This document shows, one piece after another, positions 25,920 through 34,036 of a DNA stretch of 64,000 nt. Within the stretch, counting starts at the first letter, position 1. Each line of letters begins with the position of its first letter. The DNA comes from Ferruginibacter sp. HRS2-29 (GTDB lineage Bacteria > Bacteroidota > Bacteroidia > Chitinophagales > Chitinophagaceae): positions 92,867-156,866 of the forward strand of contig NZ_RJUB01000015.1 of the NCBI RefSeq assembly GCF_024343615.1. The letters are read 5' to 3'. A program made the translations under genes and the position numbers. The notes beneath the pieces are model-generated. The model searched no databases and was not told the origin of the DNA. It saw only the letters and a program-made list of their open reading frames with translations.

Positions 25920-25952
25920 GCTTGAAAAATTGTCGTGCAAAAATCGGCTAAA

Positions 25953-26098
25953 AAGTTCAAAGGTTCAAAAGTTCAGGGGGTTCAAAATGTTAAATGCGTT
26001 CCATTAGAACAAACCTTTCGAACATTTTGAACCTTTGAACTATTGAACTTTTGAACCTTTGAACTTTTTGAACCTCTTGAACTGTTAAACTGTTGAAC
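25953..26098. repeat. GGTTCAAAA/TTTTGAACC word hairpin
   Basis: Left arm 25953-25991, right arm 26021-26098 with eight or more TTGAACY words. A perfect 13-bp core pairs 25979-25991 with 26021-26033 around a 29-nt loop (AAATGCGTTCCATTAGAACA and on). It fills the whole spacer and abuts the M28 gene stop. Confidence 0.8.
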
Positions 26099-27249
26099 TA
26101 CTCAGACTTCATCAGCCTTTGATTGAACTGAACGATCAGTTTAAACAGATCTTCATGCTCATTCAGCGGTAGTGTGGCACTTTTATCAAACACATCGTGA
26201 TACGCTTTTATTCCACCCATGGTATAAAAGAAAAATGCAGGCACTCCCTTTTCTGTAAAAAAATAATGGTCGCTGTTGGCGGCTTTGCCGCGTGGATATA
26301 TTTTAGTGAGCAATTTGTAGCGATCGTTCACTTCGTTCATGATGGCGAATTCTTTTGGAAATTCAGTGGCGTTAACTATCGTAATGCCTTCTTCGCCGGT
26401 TCCGGCAAGATCGGTATTGATGAGAAAACGGATATTATTCAACGGCACCAGCGGGTGTTCGGTAAAATATTTAGACCCTCTCAATCCTGCTTCTTCCCCG
26501 GCAAAACAAATGAACCCGATGCTGTACGGCTGCGGATTTTTTGCATAATAATGCGCCAGGTTCAGCAGCAGCGATATGCCGCTGGCATTATCATTCGCTC
26601 CGGGAAAATAAGTATCCTTGCCCATGCCGCCCAGATGATCGTAATGCGCCGTGATGAAAATGATGGAATCCGGTTTGGCAGTTCCTTTTACGATAGCACA
26701 CACGTTGGAGGCATTAAAATCTTCCACGAGTTTATTTTCTATATTGACAGAAAATTCCTTTGGCAAACCTGAAATGGATTTTTTATCGATATCGATCATC
26801 GTATAATCAGAGGCTATATCTGCTACCGACCAGGTAAGTTTATCCTGAAGGCGAACCAATAAAGCATTTTTACGGTTGATGAATTGTATGCTATCCGCCT
26901 GCTCCAGCTCACCTTTACCCTTCACGCCTTTCGCGTCCGGCGAAACGATGAAATCCTTACCAGGCAACAATGTTTTACCATTGATGCTGAGTTCCATTTT
27001 TCCGGGAAAAGTATTCACGTCATAACTGAATTTTTGAAAATAATCTTTCCCTGAAAGTGGCTGCAGTCCATAATCTTTGAATTGCATGGCAATAAAACCG
27101 GCGGCTTTTTTCATGCCGTCGTTGGTATAACCACGTCCCCAGAAATAGGGAGAAGTAAGGGTATCGACTATTTTTCTGCCAAAGGAAAGTTCCTGTGCAT
27201 GGGCATTGAAAGAAATAATACTAAGGAAAACCAGGATTAATTTTTTCAT
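26098..27249 (-). CDS. M28-family exported metallopeptidase
   Basis: The 383-aa di-zinc peptidase has a signal peptide (MKKLILVFLSIISFNAHAQ). All M28 metal ligands are visible: AHYDHLG (His), GANDNASG (Asp), AGEEAGLRGS (Glu-Glu), LINTDLAGTG (Asp) and SDHYFFTEKG (His). It probably acts as an aminopeptidase on peptides outside the cytoplasm. It is the second exported peptidase in tandem with the M1 enzyme (same strand), separated by a repeat hairpin, so joint control is possible but not shown. Confidence 0.92.
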   Translation of the reverse strand: MKKLILVFLSIISFNAHAQELSFGRKIVDTLTSPYFWGRGYTNDGMKKAAGFIAMQFKDYGLQPLSGKDYFQKFSYDVNTFPGKMELSINGKTLLPGKDFIVSPDAKGVKGKGELEQADSIQFINRKNALLVRLQDKLTWSVADIASDYTMIDIDKKSISGLPKEFSVNIENKLVEDFNASNVCAIVKGTAKPDSIIFITAHYDHLGGMGKDTYFPGANDNASGISLLLNLAHYYAKNPQPYSIGFICFAGEEAGLRGSKYFTEHPLVPLNNIRFLINTDLAGTGEEGITIVNATEFPKEFAIMNEVNDRYKLLTKIYPRGKAANSDHYFFTEKGVPAFFFYTMGGIKAYHDVFDKSATLPLNEHEDLFKLIVQFNQRLMKSE

Positions 27250-27288
27250 GTGTAGATTTTAATTATCCTAAAGGATCAAGATTTTCTT

Positions 27289-27375
27289 AACCGCAGAGAA
27301 CATGGATAAACGGAGCTTACGCAGAGAATGCTCTATCAGAGACACTTCTACGTGAACTCTGGGCTCTCTTGTTTT
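27289..27375. repeat. CGCAGAGAA word run
   Basis: Short words (CGCAGAGAACATGGATAAAC, ACGCAGAGAATGCTC) face CTCTGGGCTCTCTTG-like inverted words across the spacer between the M28 and rsmI genes. Related words occur at 63623-63690. Confidence 0.4.
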
Positions 27376-27413
27376 CTCCGGTAAAAGTATTAATAACAAA
27401 ACCGAATAACGAT

Positions 27414-28079
27414 CTAGTTTTTCCCATCGACTACTATCACAATTTCTCCTTTCACCGTTTTTGCATTGAAATGATCGTATACTTCCTGGAGGCTACCGCG
27501 TTTGTTTTCTTCAAACTTTTTGGTGAGCTCCCTGCTTACGCAACATTGCCGGTCGGTGCCAAAATATTGAATGAAATCATTCAATGTTTTTACCAGCCGC
27601 ATGGGGCTTTCGTAAAAGACCATGGTACGTTCTTCCAGCGCCATTTTTTTGAGAAAAGTCTGGCGGCCTTTTTTCAACGGAAGAAACCCTTCGAAGCAAA
27701 AGCTGGTGATAGGCAGCCCACTGTTGACCAGGGCCGGTACAAATGCCGTTGCGCCCGGCAGGCATTCCACCTTGATATCGTGTTTCACACATTCGCGTAC
27801 CAATAAAAAAGCTGGGTCACTGATGCCGGGGGTTCCCGCATCGGTAAGCAACGCAATCGTTTTGCCGGCCAGCATCTGCTCAGCCAGGTGAACCACGATC
27901 TTATGTTCGTTGTGCTGATGATAAGGTGATACAGGTTTTTGTACCTGGTAATGATTGAGCAATACGCCCGAAGTGCGGGTATCCTCCGCTAGAATAAGAT
28001 CCACTGACTTTAATACATCAATGGCCCTGAAAGTCATATCGGCTAGGTTGCCTATAGGGGTGGGAACGATGTAAAGCAT
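27414..28079 (-). CDS. rsmI: 16S rRNA (cytidine1402-2'-O)-methyltransferase
   Basis: The 221-aa tetrapyrrole-methylase-fold enzyme adds the 2'-O-methyl group at C1402 of 16S rRNA. The N-terminus LYIVPTPIGNLADMTFRAID and LTDAGTPGISDPAFLLVREC are family signatures, and CLPGATAFVPALVNSGLP is the substrate loop. It is about 60 residues shorter than E. coli RsmI because it lacks the C-terminal extension, which is usual in Bacteroidota. Confidence 0.93.
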   Translation of the reverse strand: MLYIVPTPIGNLADMTFRAIDVLKSVDLILAEDTRTSGVLLNHYQVQKPVSPYHQHNEHKIVVHLAEQMLAGKTIALLTDAGTPGISDPAFLLVRECVKHDIKVECLPGATAFVPALVNSGLPITSFCFEGFLPLKKGRQTFLKKMALEERTMVFYESPMRLVKTLNDFIQYFGTDRQCCVSRELTKKFEENKRGSLQEVYDHFNAKTVKGEIVIVVDGKN

Positions 28080-28087
28080 GAAGAAGA

Positions 28088-28230
28088 GTTGTCAGATGTT
28101 AGATGTCAGTTGTCAGCAAGGAACAACTCAGGTTGAAATTATCCGCTTGCTTTCCTGTTGAATTGTTCAACCCGCAAAACCAGCAGACTCCGATAAGCGG
28201 TCGTCCATCGTCGGTCGTCAGTGGTCGGTT
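28088..28230. repeat. TGTCAG and TCGGTCG word runs
   Basis: GTTGTCAGATGTTAGATGTC words at 28089-28120 are followed, after about 75 bp of ordinary sequence, by TCGTCCATCGTCGGTCGTC heptamers at 28199-28230. This is the rsmI-purS spacer. Confidence 0.55.
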
Positions 28231-28237
28231 GCCTCTC

Positions 28238-28483
28238 CTACCCGATGGTTATCTCAAACATTTCCATCACCTGGTTGGCTAATAATTTCTTAGCTGCGTC
28301 TTCCGCGATGGCTTTAGCTGCTGCTTCTGATTCTGCTTCTACCTGCAGGGTGATATTTTTGCCGATGCGTACATCTTTGATGCTCCCCAATCCAAGATTT
28401 CCTAATCCGCCCATGACCGCTTTCCCTTGCGGATCAAGCAATTCTTTCAATGGCATCACTTTTACCTGCGCTGTATAGATCAT
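28238..28483 (-). CDS. purS: Phosphoribosylformylglycinamidine synthase subunit PurS
   Basis: The 81-aa PurS links PurL and PurQ in the FGAM synthase complex of purine synthesis. It starts MIYTAQVKVMPLKELLDPQG at 28483 and keeps the GLGNLGLGSIKDVRIGK motif. It lies 2 bp downstream of pssA, with its own promoter-like element inside the pssA end. purL and purQ are not in the window. Confidence 0.93.
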   Translation of the reverse strand: MIYTAQVKVMPLKELLDPQGKAVMGGLGNLGLGSIKDVRIGKNITLQVEAESEAAAKAIAEDAAKKLLANQVMEMFEITIG

Positions 28484-28485
28484 AT

Positions 28486-29244
28486 TTAGTTGTTTTTGAA
28501 AAGCAAAGATAAAATAATGTAGCCTATAAAAATAACAGGTACCGCCAGCCAATGCAAAAACACGATACATAACAGCGAAAAGCCCAGCAATATCAGTTTA
28601 GGAAGGTTTCCTTTGATGCTTTTATCCTGGAATTTCAACGCCATGAGGGGGAGTTTGCTCACCATCAGTCCGCTTACCACGATGATGACACCATAAAGGA
28701 ACCATTTGTTCAGCAGCAGCTCCTGCACAAAAGCTATATCAGTATACCAGTAAATAACAGGGAATGATGCGATGAGCAATCCCGCTGCCGGGATCGGTAC
28801 GCCTTTGAAACCGTATTGCTGCGAAGTATCGATATTGAACCTTGCCAGCCTGTAAGCGCCGGCCGCCGCGATGAACAATGCCGGCACCAGCCAGATGACA
28901 GAGATATCAAGCCCGTCTTCCTGCTTCGCAAAACTCAGGCGGAGAAACTGGTAGATGATGAGTGATGGCGCTACACCAAAACTTACCACATCGGCCAGGG
29001 AATCGAGTTGCTTGCCCATCTCGGAAGTGGCATTGAATAACCTCGCTACAAACCCGTCGAGAAAATCAACTACCGCCGCAATGGCTATGAACAGGGACGC
29101 CAGCCAGATCTTTTCAGGAATATCCACAAACTGGGCACCTTCGGGGCTGTACTGAATAACAATTCCATTTTGCAAAATTGCTATGATGGCCAGGCAGCCG
29201 AAAATAAGGTTGAGCAGTGTAAATAAATTGGGTATCTGTTTCAT
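28486..29244 (-). CDS. pssA: CDP-diacylglycerol--serine O-phosphatidyltransferase
   Basis: The 252-aa integral membrane enzyme makes phosphatidylserine, the precursor of phosphatidylethanolamine. The CDP-alcohol phosphatidyltransferase motif D-x2-DG-x2-AR-x8-G-x3-D-x3-D is complete (DFLDGFVARLFNATSEMGKQ, then LDSLAD, about residues 62-87). At least six hydrophobic segments surround it. It is the type found in Gram-positives and Bacteroidota rather than the E. coli phospholipase-D-like enzyme. Confidence 0.94.
   Translation of the reverse strand: MKQIPNLFTLLNLIFGCLAIIAILQNGIVIQYSPEGAQFVDIPEKIWLASLFIAIAAVVDFLDGFVARLFNATSEMGKQLDSLADVVSFGVAPSLIIYQFLRLSFAKQEDGLDISVIWLVPALFIAAAGAYRLARFNIDTSQQYGFKGVPIPAAGLLIASFPVIYWYTDIAFVQELLLNKWFLYGVIIVVSGLMVSKLPLMALKFQDKSIKGNLPKLILLGFSLLCIVFLHWLAVPVIFIGYIILSLLFKNN
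28504..28511 (-). promoter_or_regulatory. Putative purS promoter inside the pssA 3' end
   Basis: TATCTTTG on the minus strand, 20 bp before the purS ATG, overlaps the last codons of pssA. It could give purS independent expression. Confidence 0.45.
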
Positions 29245-29252
29245 GAGGAGAA

Positions 29253-29274
29253 GACGACCGACGACGGACGACCG
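29253..29274. repeat. GACGACCG word run, left flank of S23-type gene
   Basis: This 22-bp run is complementary at 20 of 22 positions to 29751-29772. The pair brackets the four-helix-bundle gene as an inverted repeat. Confidence 0.7.
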
Positions 29275-29326
29275 AAAGTTTATAATTTTTAAAGGTTATC
29301 TTTTATTTTCTAATCTAAAAAGACGG

Positions 29327-29680
29327 CTATTTTAGGGAATTCTTAAATGCCTGAATTTTATAAACCAACCTGTCCAGATTATTGTAAAATCTATTGAACA
29401 GCAGTTGATCAATGTAATTTCTTCTGATAGCAAGATACAGACAATTGACTACTTCTAATGCTGATCGCTGAGCATAACCTAAAAACCTTCTTTGCTCCGG
29501 ATCAGACTGCCCGGTTGAACCTTCCGCGATATTCAAAGAAATGGAATCCGCAGCACGTTTCATCTGTGATGTCAAAGAAAACATCTCCTCCTTCGGGAAT
29601 GCCCTTGTCAGCCAATGAACTTCATCCGCCATATTCACTGCAAGCTTCCATACTTCCAGTTTTTCAAATTTAAATGCCAT
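29327..29680 (-). CDS. Four-helix-bundle S23/23S rRNA intervening-sequence-type protein
   Basis: A 117-aa protein of the S23 (IVP) family, forming a pentameric four-helix bundle. Typical motifs: FEKLEVWKLAVNMADEVHWL, PKEEMFSLTSQMKRAADSIS and NIAEGSTGQSDPEQRRFLGY. Members are encoded in 23S rRNA intervening sequences of Leptospira and others, or as stand-alone chromosomal genes. The diversity-generating retroelement protein Avd is related. Neither rRNA nor reverse transcriptase is nearby. The gene is bracketed by inverted TCGGTCG-type word runs about 475 bp apart. Function is unknown. Confidence 0.85.
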   Translation of the reverse strand: MAFKFEKLEVWKLAVNMADEVHWLTRAFPKEEMFSLTSQMKRAADSISLNIAEGSTGQSDPEQRRFLGYAQRSALEVVNCLYLAIRRNYIDQLLFNRFYNNLDRLVYKIQAFKNSLK

Positions 29681-29747
29681 ACCACTTCGCTTTTCGTTTT
29701 AAAAAAGTTTTTGTGTGTATGGTTAGTAGGTTATATTCTATCAGTTT

Positions 29748-29806
29748 GGTCAGTCGTCCGTCGTCGGTGGTCATTCGCCGGTCGTCAGTCCCCGGTCGTC
29801 ATCGCT
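29748..29806. repeat. TCGGTCG heptamer run, right flank of S23-type gene
   Basis: CAGTCGTCCGTCGTCGGTGG (from 29751), then GGTCGTCAGTCCCCGGTCGTC, is an inverted partner to 29253-29274. It touches the stop of the aminopeptidase P gene. Confidence 0.7.
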
Positions 29807-31088
29807 TCATCAACGCCTCAATCTCTTCCACCGTTATCGGGATATTCTTCATCAGATCCTTATTGCCGTTCCGGGTGATCCAGAAATTATTTTCGATGCG
29901 GATACCCATTTTTTCTTCTTCAATATAAATTCCGGGCTCGATCGTAAACACCATGCCCGCTTTGATCGGCTCTGTACGCGTTCCCAGGTCATGCACATCT
30001 ATTCCGAGATGATGCGAAATACCATGGTATAGATATTTGCGGTAAGCCCTGTTTTCAGTATCTTCATTTTTTACATCCGATTTGCGGAGCAGCCCGATCT
30101 TCTGGAAAATAACTGTCGCTTCCTCACCAACCTTATCGGTGTAATCCAGTATGCTGATGCCCGGTTTTAAAATGCTTGCGGCGTAATGATGCAGGTGAAG
30201 GCAGGCGTTGTAAACCGTTTTTTGCCTGCGGGTGAATTTGCCGTTGACGGGTATGGTACGTGTAAGGTCGGCGCAATAGCCGCCATATTCCGCACCAAAA
30301 TCCATCAGGATAAGATCGCCGTCTTTACATTCGCGGTTGTTCTCTACGTAGTGCAAAATGCGGGCACTATCGCCACTGGCGATGATGGAACCATATGCCG
30401 GGCCGGTTGCACGTTGCGATAAAAACGAATGATATATTTCTGCTTCAATCTCGTACTCCATAGTGCCGGGTTTGATGAATTGCAGCAGGCGGCGGAACGT
30501 AACATCGGTGATGTCCATCGCTTTCTGCAGCACTTCCACTTCCTGCAGAGTTTTGATGGCACGTAATTCCTTCGTGATCTTCGCGCTGCGTTTGTATTGA
30601 TGCAACGGGTAACGTTCCTTCATCATTTCCGCGTAGCGGTAATCCCTTACCGACACAAGGTTCGACTTGCGGTCGTTCTCATTGCTGTTGAGATAAATGG
30701 TATCGGAAAGATGTATCCAGGGCTGCAGCAATCCATCCAGCACATCCAGCCAAACGATGCTGGTGATACCGGATATGGCGGTTCCTTCATTGCTACGCAA
30801 AAGGTGCCCGTCCCATTTTTCTTTCAATTCGTTGGGCCGTGTCAATACCAGTACCTCACGGTATTTCGGATCCGGGTTATCCGGGAATAATATCAGCATG
30901 CTGTTTTCCTGTTCGATACCGGTAAGCCAGTACAGATCGGAGTTCTGCTTGAATTTATAAAGAGCGTCACCATTGGTGGGCAACTCGTCATTACTGTTGA
31001 AAATGGCGATGGAATTCTTTTCCATCTTATCGGTAAACCTTTTGCGGTTCTGTACAAAAATGGCTGGATCTAAAGGAAGATATTTCAT
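29799..31088 (-). CDS. pepP: Xaa-Pro aminopeptidase (aminopeptidase P family)
   Basis: The 429-aa cytoplasmic di-manganese peptidase removes N-terminal residues before proline. An N-terminal AMP_N domain (about 1-130, ENSIAIFNSNDELPTNGDAL) precedes the pita-bread M24 domain. All five ligands are visible: LMDFGAEYGGYCADLTRT (two Asp), HHLGIDVHD (His), TIEPGIYIE (Glu) and IRIENNFWI (Glu). There is no signal peptide. Confidence 0.94.
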   Translation of the reverse strand: MKYLPLDPAIFVQNRKRFTDKMEKNSIAIFNSNDELPTNGDALYKFKQNSDLYWLTGIEQENSMLILFPDNPDPKYREVLVLTRPNELKEKWDGHLLRSNEGTAISGITSIVWLDVLDGLLQPWIHLSDTIYLNSNENDRKSNLVSVRDYRYAEMMKERYPLHQYKRSAKITKELRAIKTLQEVEVLQKAMDITDVTFRRLLQFIKPGTMEYEIEAEIYHSFLSQRATGPAYGSIIASGDSARILHYVENNRECKDGDLILMDFGAEYGGYCADLTRTIPVNGKFTRRQKTVYNACLHLHHYAASILKPGISILDYTDKVGEEATVIFQKIGLLRKSDVKNEDTENRAYRKYLYHGISHHLGIDVHDLGTRTEPIKAGMVFTIEPGIYIEEEKMGIRIENNFWITRNGNKDLMKNIPITVEEIEALMKR

Positions 31089-31425
31089 ACTGTTGATTTA
31101 ATTACACGAATTAAAGCGAATTTCACGAATTATGGATCACGAAATATACGAATTACACGGATTTTACGAATTAAATTCAATCTTTAAGATCGGGTTACTC
31201 AGTAAAAACCCCAAAGGTTTGACCATTCAGCATTCACCATTGAGCTGTTCACCTATTCACTCATTCGCCAAAATATAATTGCCATCCAACATTATCCAAC
31301 AATAATAAAACGGGTTTCAAAAATCGCCCCTTCTTTTAGAAAATTTACAAAGGAACTTCCACAAAACATAGATAGGAATGCAGTATTGGCGGTGCTTACG
31401 GTTACGGGATGAATAATTGATATAT
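31089..31425. repeat. Long spacer with GAATTACAC and ATTCACC word runs
   Basis: This 361-bp spacer (to 31449) lies between the divergent pepP and pckA genes. It holds GAATTACACGG/GAATTTCACG words at 31100-31172 and an ATTCAGC/ATTCACC/CTATTCA run at 31226-31269. From 31270 to 31425 I see no repeat, only AT-rich sequence leading to the pckA promoter. I see no gene in it. Confidence 0.6.
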
Positions 31426-31433
31426 TACCTTTG
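31426..31433 (+). promoter_or_regulatory. Promoter -7 element for pckA
   Basis: TACCTTTG matches TAnnTTTG, 16 bp before the preferred ATG at 31450. Confidence 0.65.
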
Positions 31434-31449
31434 CGGCATCACTAAAAAG

Positions 31450-33063
31450 ATGCTTGCTATGTCTTTATCAACAATGACCGAAGCCCCATTGAAGGCTTTG
31501 GCTGAAATGGGTATACATACAACCCAACCCGTACACTATCAACTGCCTTCGGCAGAATTATCCAGACAATCTGTAGACCGTGGCGAAGGCGTCCTGAATG
31601 ATACAGGCGCACTGCTGATCAAAACGGGGAAATTTACAGGCCGTAGCCCGAAAGATAAGTTTACTGTAAAAGACGTCCTCACTGCCGATACGGTAAACTG
31701 GAATGATTTCAACATACCGTTTGAAGAAGCGCAGTTTTTTAAACTGAAAGAGAAAATGGTCAGTTATTTTTCTTCGAAAGAAATATGGGTACGCGATTGT
31801 TTCGCCTGCGCCGAAACCAAATACAGGCTCAGCCTGCGAGTGATCAATGAAGATCCGGCGAGCAACCTCTTTTGTTACAATATGTTCATCCGCCCTACCG
31901 AAAATCAGCTCGAAAATTTTGCCCCGCATTGGAACATCCTGCAGGCGCCGGGTTTTAAAGCGAACCCTGCTGAAGATGGTACCCGTTCAGAAAATTTTGC
32001 AGTGATCAGTTTTACGCATAAAACTATCCTCATCGGCGGAACAGGTTATACCGGGGAAATGAAAAAAGGAATTTTCACGATGCTGAATTTCGTATTGCCG
32101 CACCGGGCAAATGTATTGAGCATGCATTGCAGCGCCAACATGGGCAAAGACGGTGATACTGCTATTTTCTTCGGATTGAGCGGAACCGGCAAAACCACTT
32201 TGAGCGCCGATCCTAACCGCTCACTCATCGGTGATGACGAACATGGCTGGGACGATGAAAGCGTATTTAATTTTGAAGGCGGTTGCTATGCAAAAACGAT
32301 CGACCTGAGTGAAGAAAAAGAACCGGAAATATTTCACGCCATCAGGCCGGGCGCCCTGGTAGAAAACGTGACTTTCCTGCCTGGAACGAACACCATTGAT
32401 TTTACCAGCAAAACAATTACCGAAAATACGAGGGTGAGTTATCCGCTCGATTTTATCAGCAATGCGCTGGAGCCATCGATCGGCAAAACCCCGAGGAATA
32501 TATTTTTTCTTACGGCCGATGCATATGGTATCTTACCTCCTATCAGCAAACTAAATGCAGGGCAGGCGATGTACCAGTTCATCAGCGGTTACACCGCAAA
32601 GGTTGCAGGTACGGAAGCCGGAGTAAAGGAACCGCAAAGTACGTTCAGTGCTTGCTTTGGCGCACCTTTCCTTCCATTGCACCCTGGCAAATATGCGGAG
32701 ATGCTGGGTAAAAAAATGAAAGAGCATGATGTGAACATCTGGCTGGTCAATACCGGCTGGAGCGGTGGCCCTTATGGCATAGGACAGCGTATGAAGTTGA
32801 GTTATACCCGTGCGATGATCACTGCGGCACTGGAAGGCAAACTGAATGAGGTGAAATATACAGCGCACAAAACATTTGGCATGATGATGCCCGTGGAATG
32901 CCCGGGTGTACCATCAGAATTACTGAACCCTCGCCAGGCCTGGAAAGATGAAAATGAATATGACCAGAAAGCAAAGCAACTCGCCGCTGAATTTGTAAAT
33001 AATTTCAAGAAATATGAAAGTGGTGTCAGCGAAGAAATTTTAAGGGCAGCGCCGGTAATTTAA
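31450..33063 (+). CDS. pckA: Phosphoenolpyruvate carboxykinase (ATP)
   Basis: The enzyme converts oxaloacetate and ATP to PEP (gluconeogenesis); in some anaerobic Bacteroidota it runs the other way. The ATP-type signatures are present: FTGRSPKDKF, GLSGTGKTTLSAD (P-loop/kinase-1a), GDDEHGWDDESVFNFEGG and VNTGWSGGPYG. I place the start at ATG 31450 (537 aa, MLAMSLSTM) because the upstream in-frame ATG at 31417 precedes the -7 element; ATG 31459 is equally possible. It converges on the CoA-transferase genes across a large hairpin. Confidence 0.95.
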   Translation: MLAMSLSTMTEAPLKALAEMGIHTTQPVHYQLPSAELSRQSVDRGEGVLNDTGALLIKTGKFTGRSPKDKFTVKDVLTADTVNWNDFNIPFEEAQFFKLKEKMVSYFSSKEIWVRDCFACAETKYRLSLRVINEDPASNLFCYNMFIRPTENQLENFAPHWNILQAPGFKANPAEDGTRSENFAVISFTHKTILIGGTGYTGEMKKGIFTMLNFVLPHRANVLSMHCSANMGKDGDTAIFFGLSGTGKTTLSADPNRSLIGDDEHGWDDESVFNFEGGCYAKTIDLSEEKEPEIFHAIRPGALVENVTFLPGTNTIDFTSKTITENTRVSYPLDFISNALEPSIGKTPRNIFFLTADAYGILPPISKLNAGQAMYQFISGYTAKVAGTEAGVKEPQSTFSACFGAPFLPLHPGKYAEMLGKKMKEHDVNIWLVNTGWSGGPYGIGQRMKLSYTRAMITAALEGKLNEVKYTAHKTFGMMMPVECPGVPSELLNPRQAWKDENEYDQKAKQLAAEFVNNFKKYESGVSEEILRAAPVI

Positions 33064-33089
33064 AATGTTGCCAAAGTCGATAAAAAAAC

Positions 33090-33253
33090 GATCACGGATT
33101 TTAGATTGATTAGGCGATTACACAGATTGATTTTTACTTCGTAAAAATAAAAATGCAGTTTATAAAAAGTTGTAGGACTTTATAAACTGCATTTTCATTT
33201 TGCGCCAGCAAAATAATCTGTGTAATCGCCTAATCAATCTAAAATCCGTGATC
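33090..33253. repeat. Nested inverted repeat with perfect 39-bp arms
   Basis: Arms 33090-33128 and 33215-33253 are exact reverse complements (start GATCACGGATTTTAGATTGA). Inside lie a 17-bp terminator hairpin (33150-33195) and a 7-bp hairpin (33131-33147). The element fills the convergent pckA-scoB spacer. Confidence 0.92.
33150..33195. terminator. Bidirectional terminator inside nested repeat
   Basis: Stem AAAATGCAGTTTATAAA/TTTATAAACTGCATTTT with a 12-nt loop and T-rich tails, between convergent genes. Confidence 0.85.
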
Positions 33254-33274
33254 CTTCTTCCTCTCTTCAGGTAA

Positions 33275-33931
33275 TCAAAAAATCATTTCAGGAATTTGTC
33301 CTTCTACTGTAAGTTTGCCTGCAGTCTTTTCTTTGATCTCTTCCACACTCACGCCCGGTGCACGTTCCAGCAGATGAAAAGCGCCGTCTTTTATTTCCAG
33401 CACCGCCAGTTCGGTCACGATCTTTTTTACGCAGCGTTTACCCGTTAGCGGTAGTGAACATTCCGGCAACAATTTACTTTCTCCTTTTGGATTGGTATGC
33501 ATCATGGCCACAATAATATTCTTTGCGCTGGCCACCAGGTCCATGGCACCACCCATGCCTTTCACCATTTTACCCGGTATTTTCCAGTTGGCTATATCAC
33601 CATCCTGGCTCACTTCCATGGCGCCCAATACAGTGAGGTTGATCTTTCCGGAGCGGATCATACCGAAGCTCATCGCGCTGTCGAAAAATGCAGATCCTGG
33701 TAGTGTGGTGATAGTTTGTTTGCCTGCATTGATCAGGTCGGCATCTTCCTTGCCTTCTTCGGGAAAAGGGCCCATGCCCAGCAATCCGTTCTCGCTCTGC
33801 AATACTACTTCCATTCCTTCGGGAATGTAATTGGCCACCAGCGTAGGAATACCGATTCCGAGATTTACATAAAATCCGTCCTGGAGTTCCCGGGCAATGC
33901 GTTGTGCTATCTGGAATTTGTCTAAAGCCAT
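33275..33931 (-). CDS. scoB: 3-oxoacid CoA-transferase subunit B
   Basis: The 218-aa beta subunit transfers CoA between succinyl-CoA (or acetyl-CoA) and an acetoacetate-type acid. The catalytic Glu lies in SENGLLGMGPFP (about residue 47), and NLGIGIPTLVANYIPEG is conserved. It follows the A subunit by 105 bp of word repeat on the same strand, so together they form the heterodimeric enzyme. Whether the natural substrate is acetoacetate is inferred from the family. Confidence 0.92.
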   Translation of the reverse strand: MALDKFQIAQRIARELQDGFYVNLGIGIPTLVANYIPEGMEVVLQSENGLLGMGPFPEEGKEDADLINAGKQTITTLPGSAFFDSAMSFGMIRSGKINLTVLGAMEVSQDGDIANWKIPGKMVKGMGGAMDLVASAKNIIVAMMHTNPKGESKLLPECSLPLTGKRCVKKIVTELAVLEIKDGAFHLLERAPGVSVEEIKEKTAGKLTVEGQIPEMIF

Positions 33932-34036
33932 ATGGTGAATGGTGAATGGTGAATTGTGAAACCTTCGAAGGTTTTTAAGTTTTTTAAAGTTTCTAAAACC
34001 TGCGGTGGTCAGTGGTCGGTGGTCAGTCGTCGGTCG
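33932..34036. repeat. GTGAATG and TCGGTGG heptamer runs between scoA and scoB
   Basis: GGTGAATGGTGAATGGTGAA begins right before the scoB start codon (33933 on). A TCAGTGGTCGGTGGTCAGTC heptamer run reaches the scoA stop (34008-34037). Two word vocabularies share one spacer. Confidence 0.65.

Noticed and set aside
29327..29680. S23-type protein as evidence of a 23S rRNA gene or a diversity-generating retroelement
   Set aside because: No rRNA sequence, reverse transcriptase or variable-repeat pair lies nearby; stand-alone copies are common.
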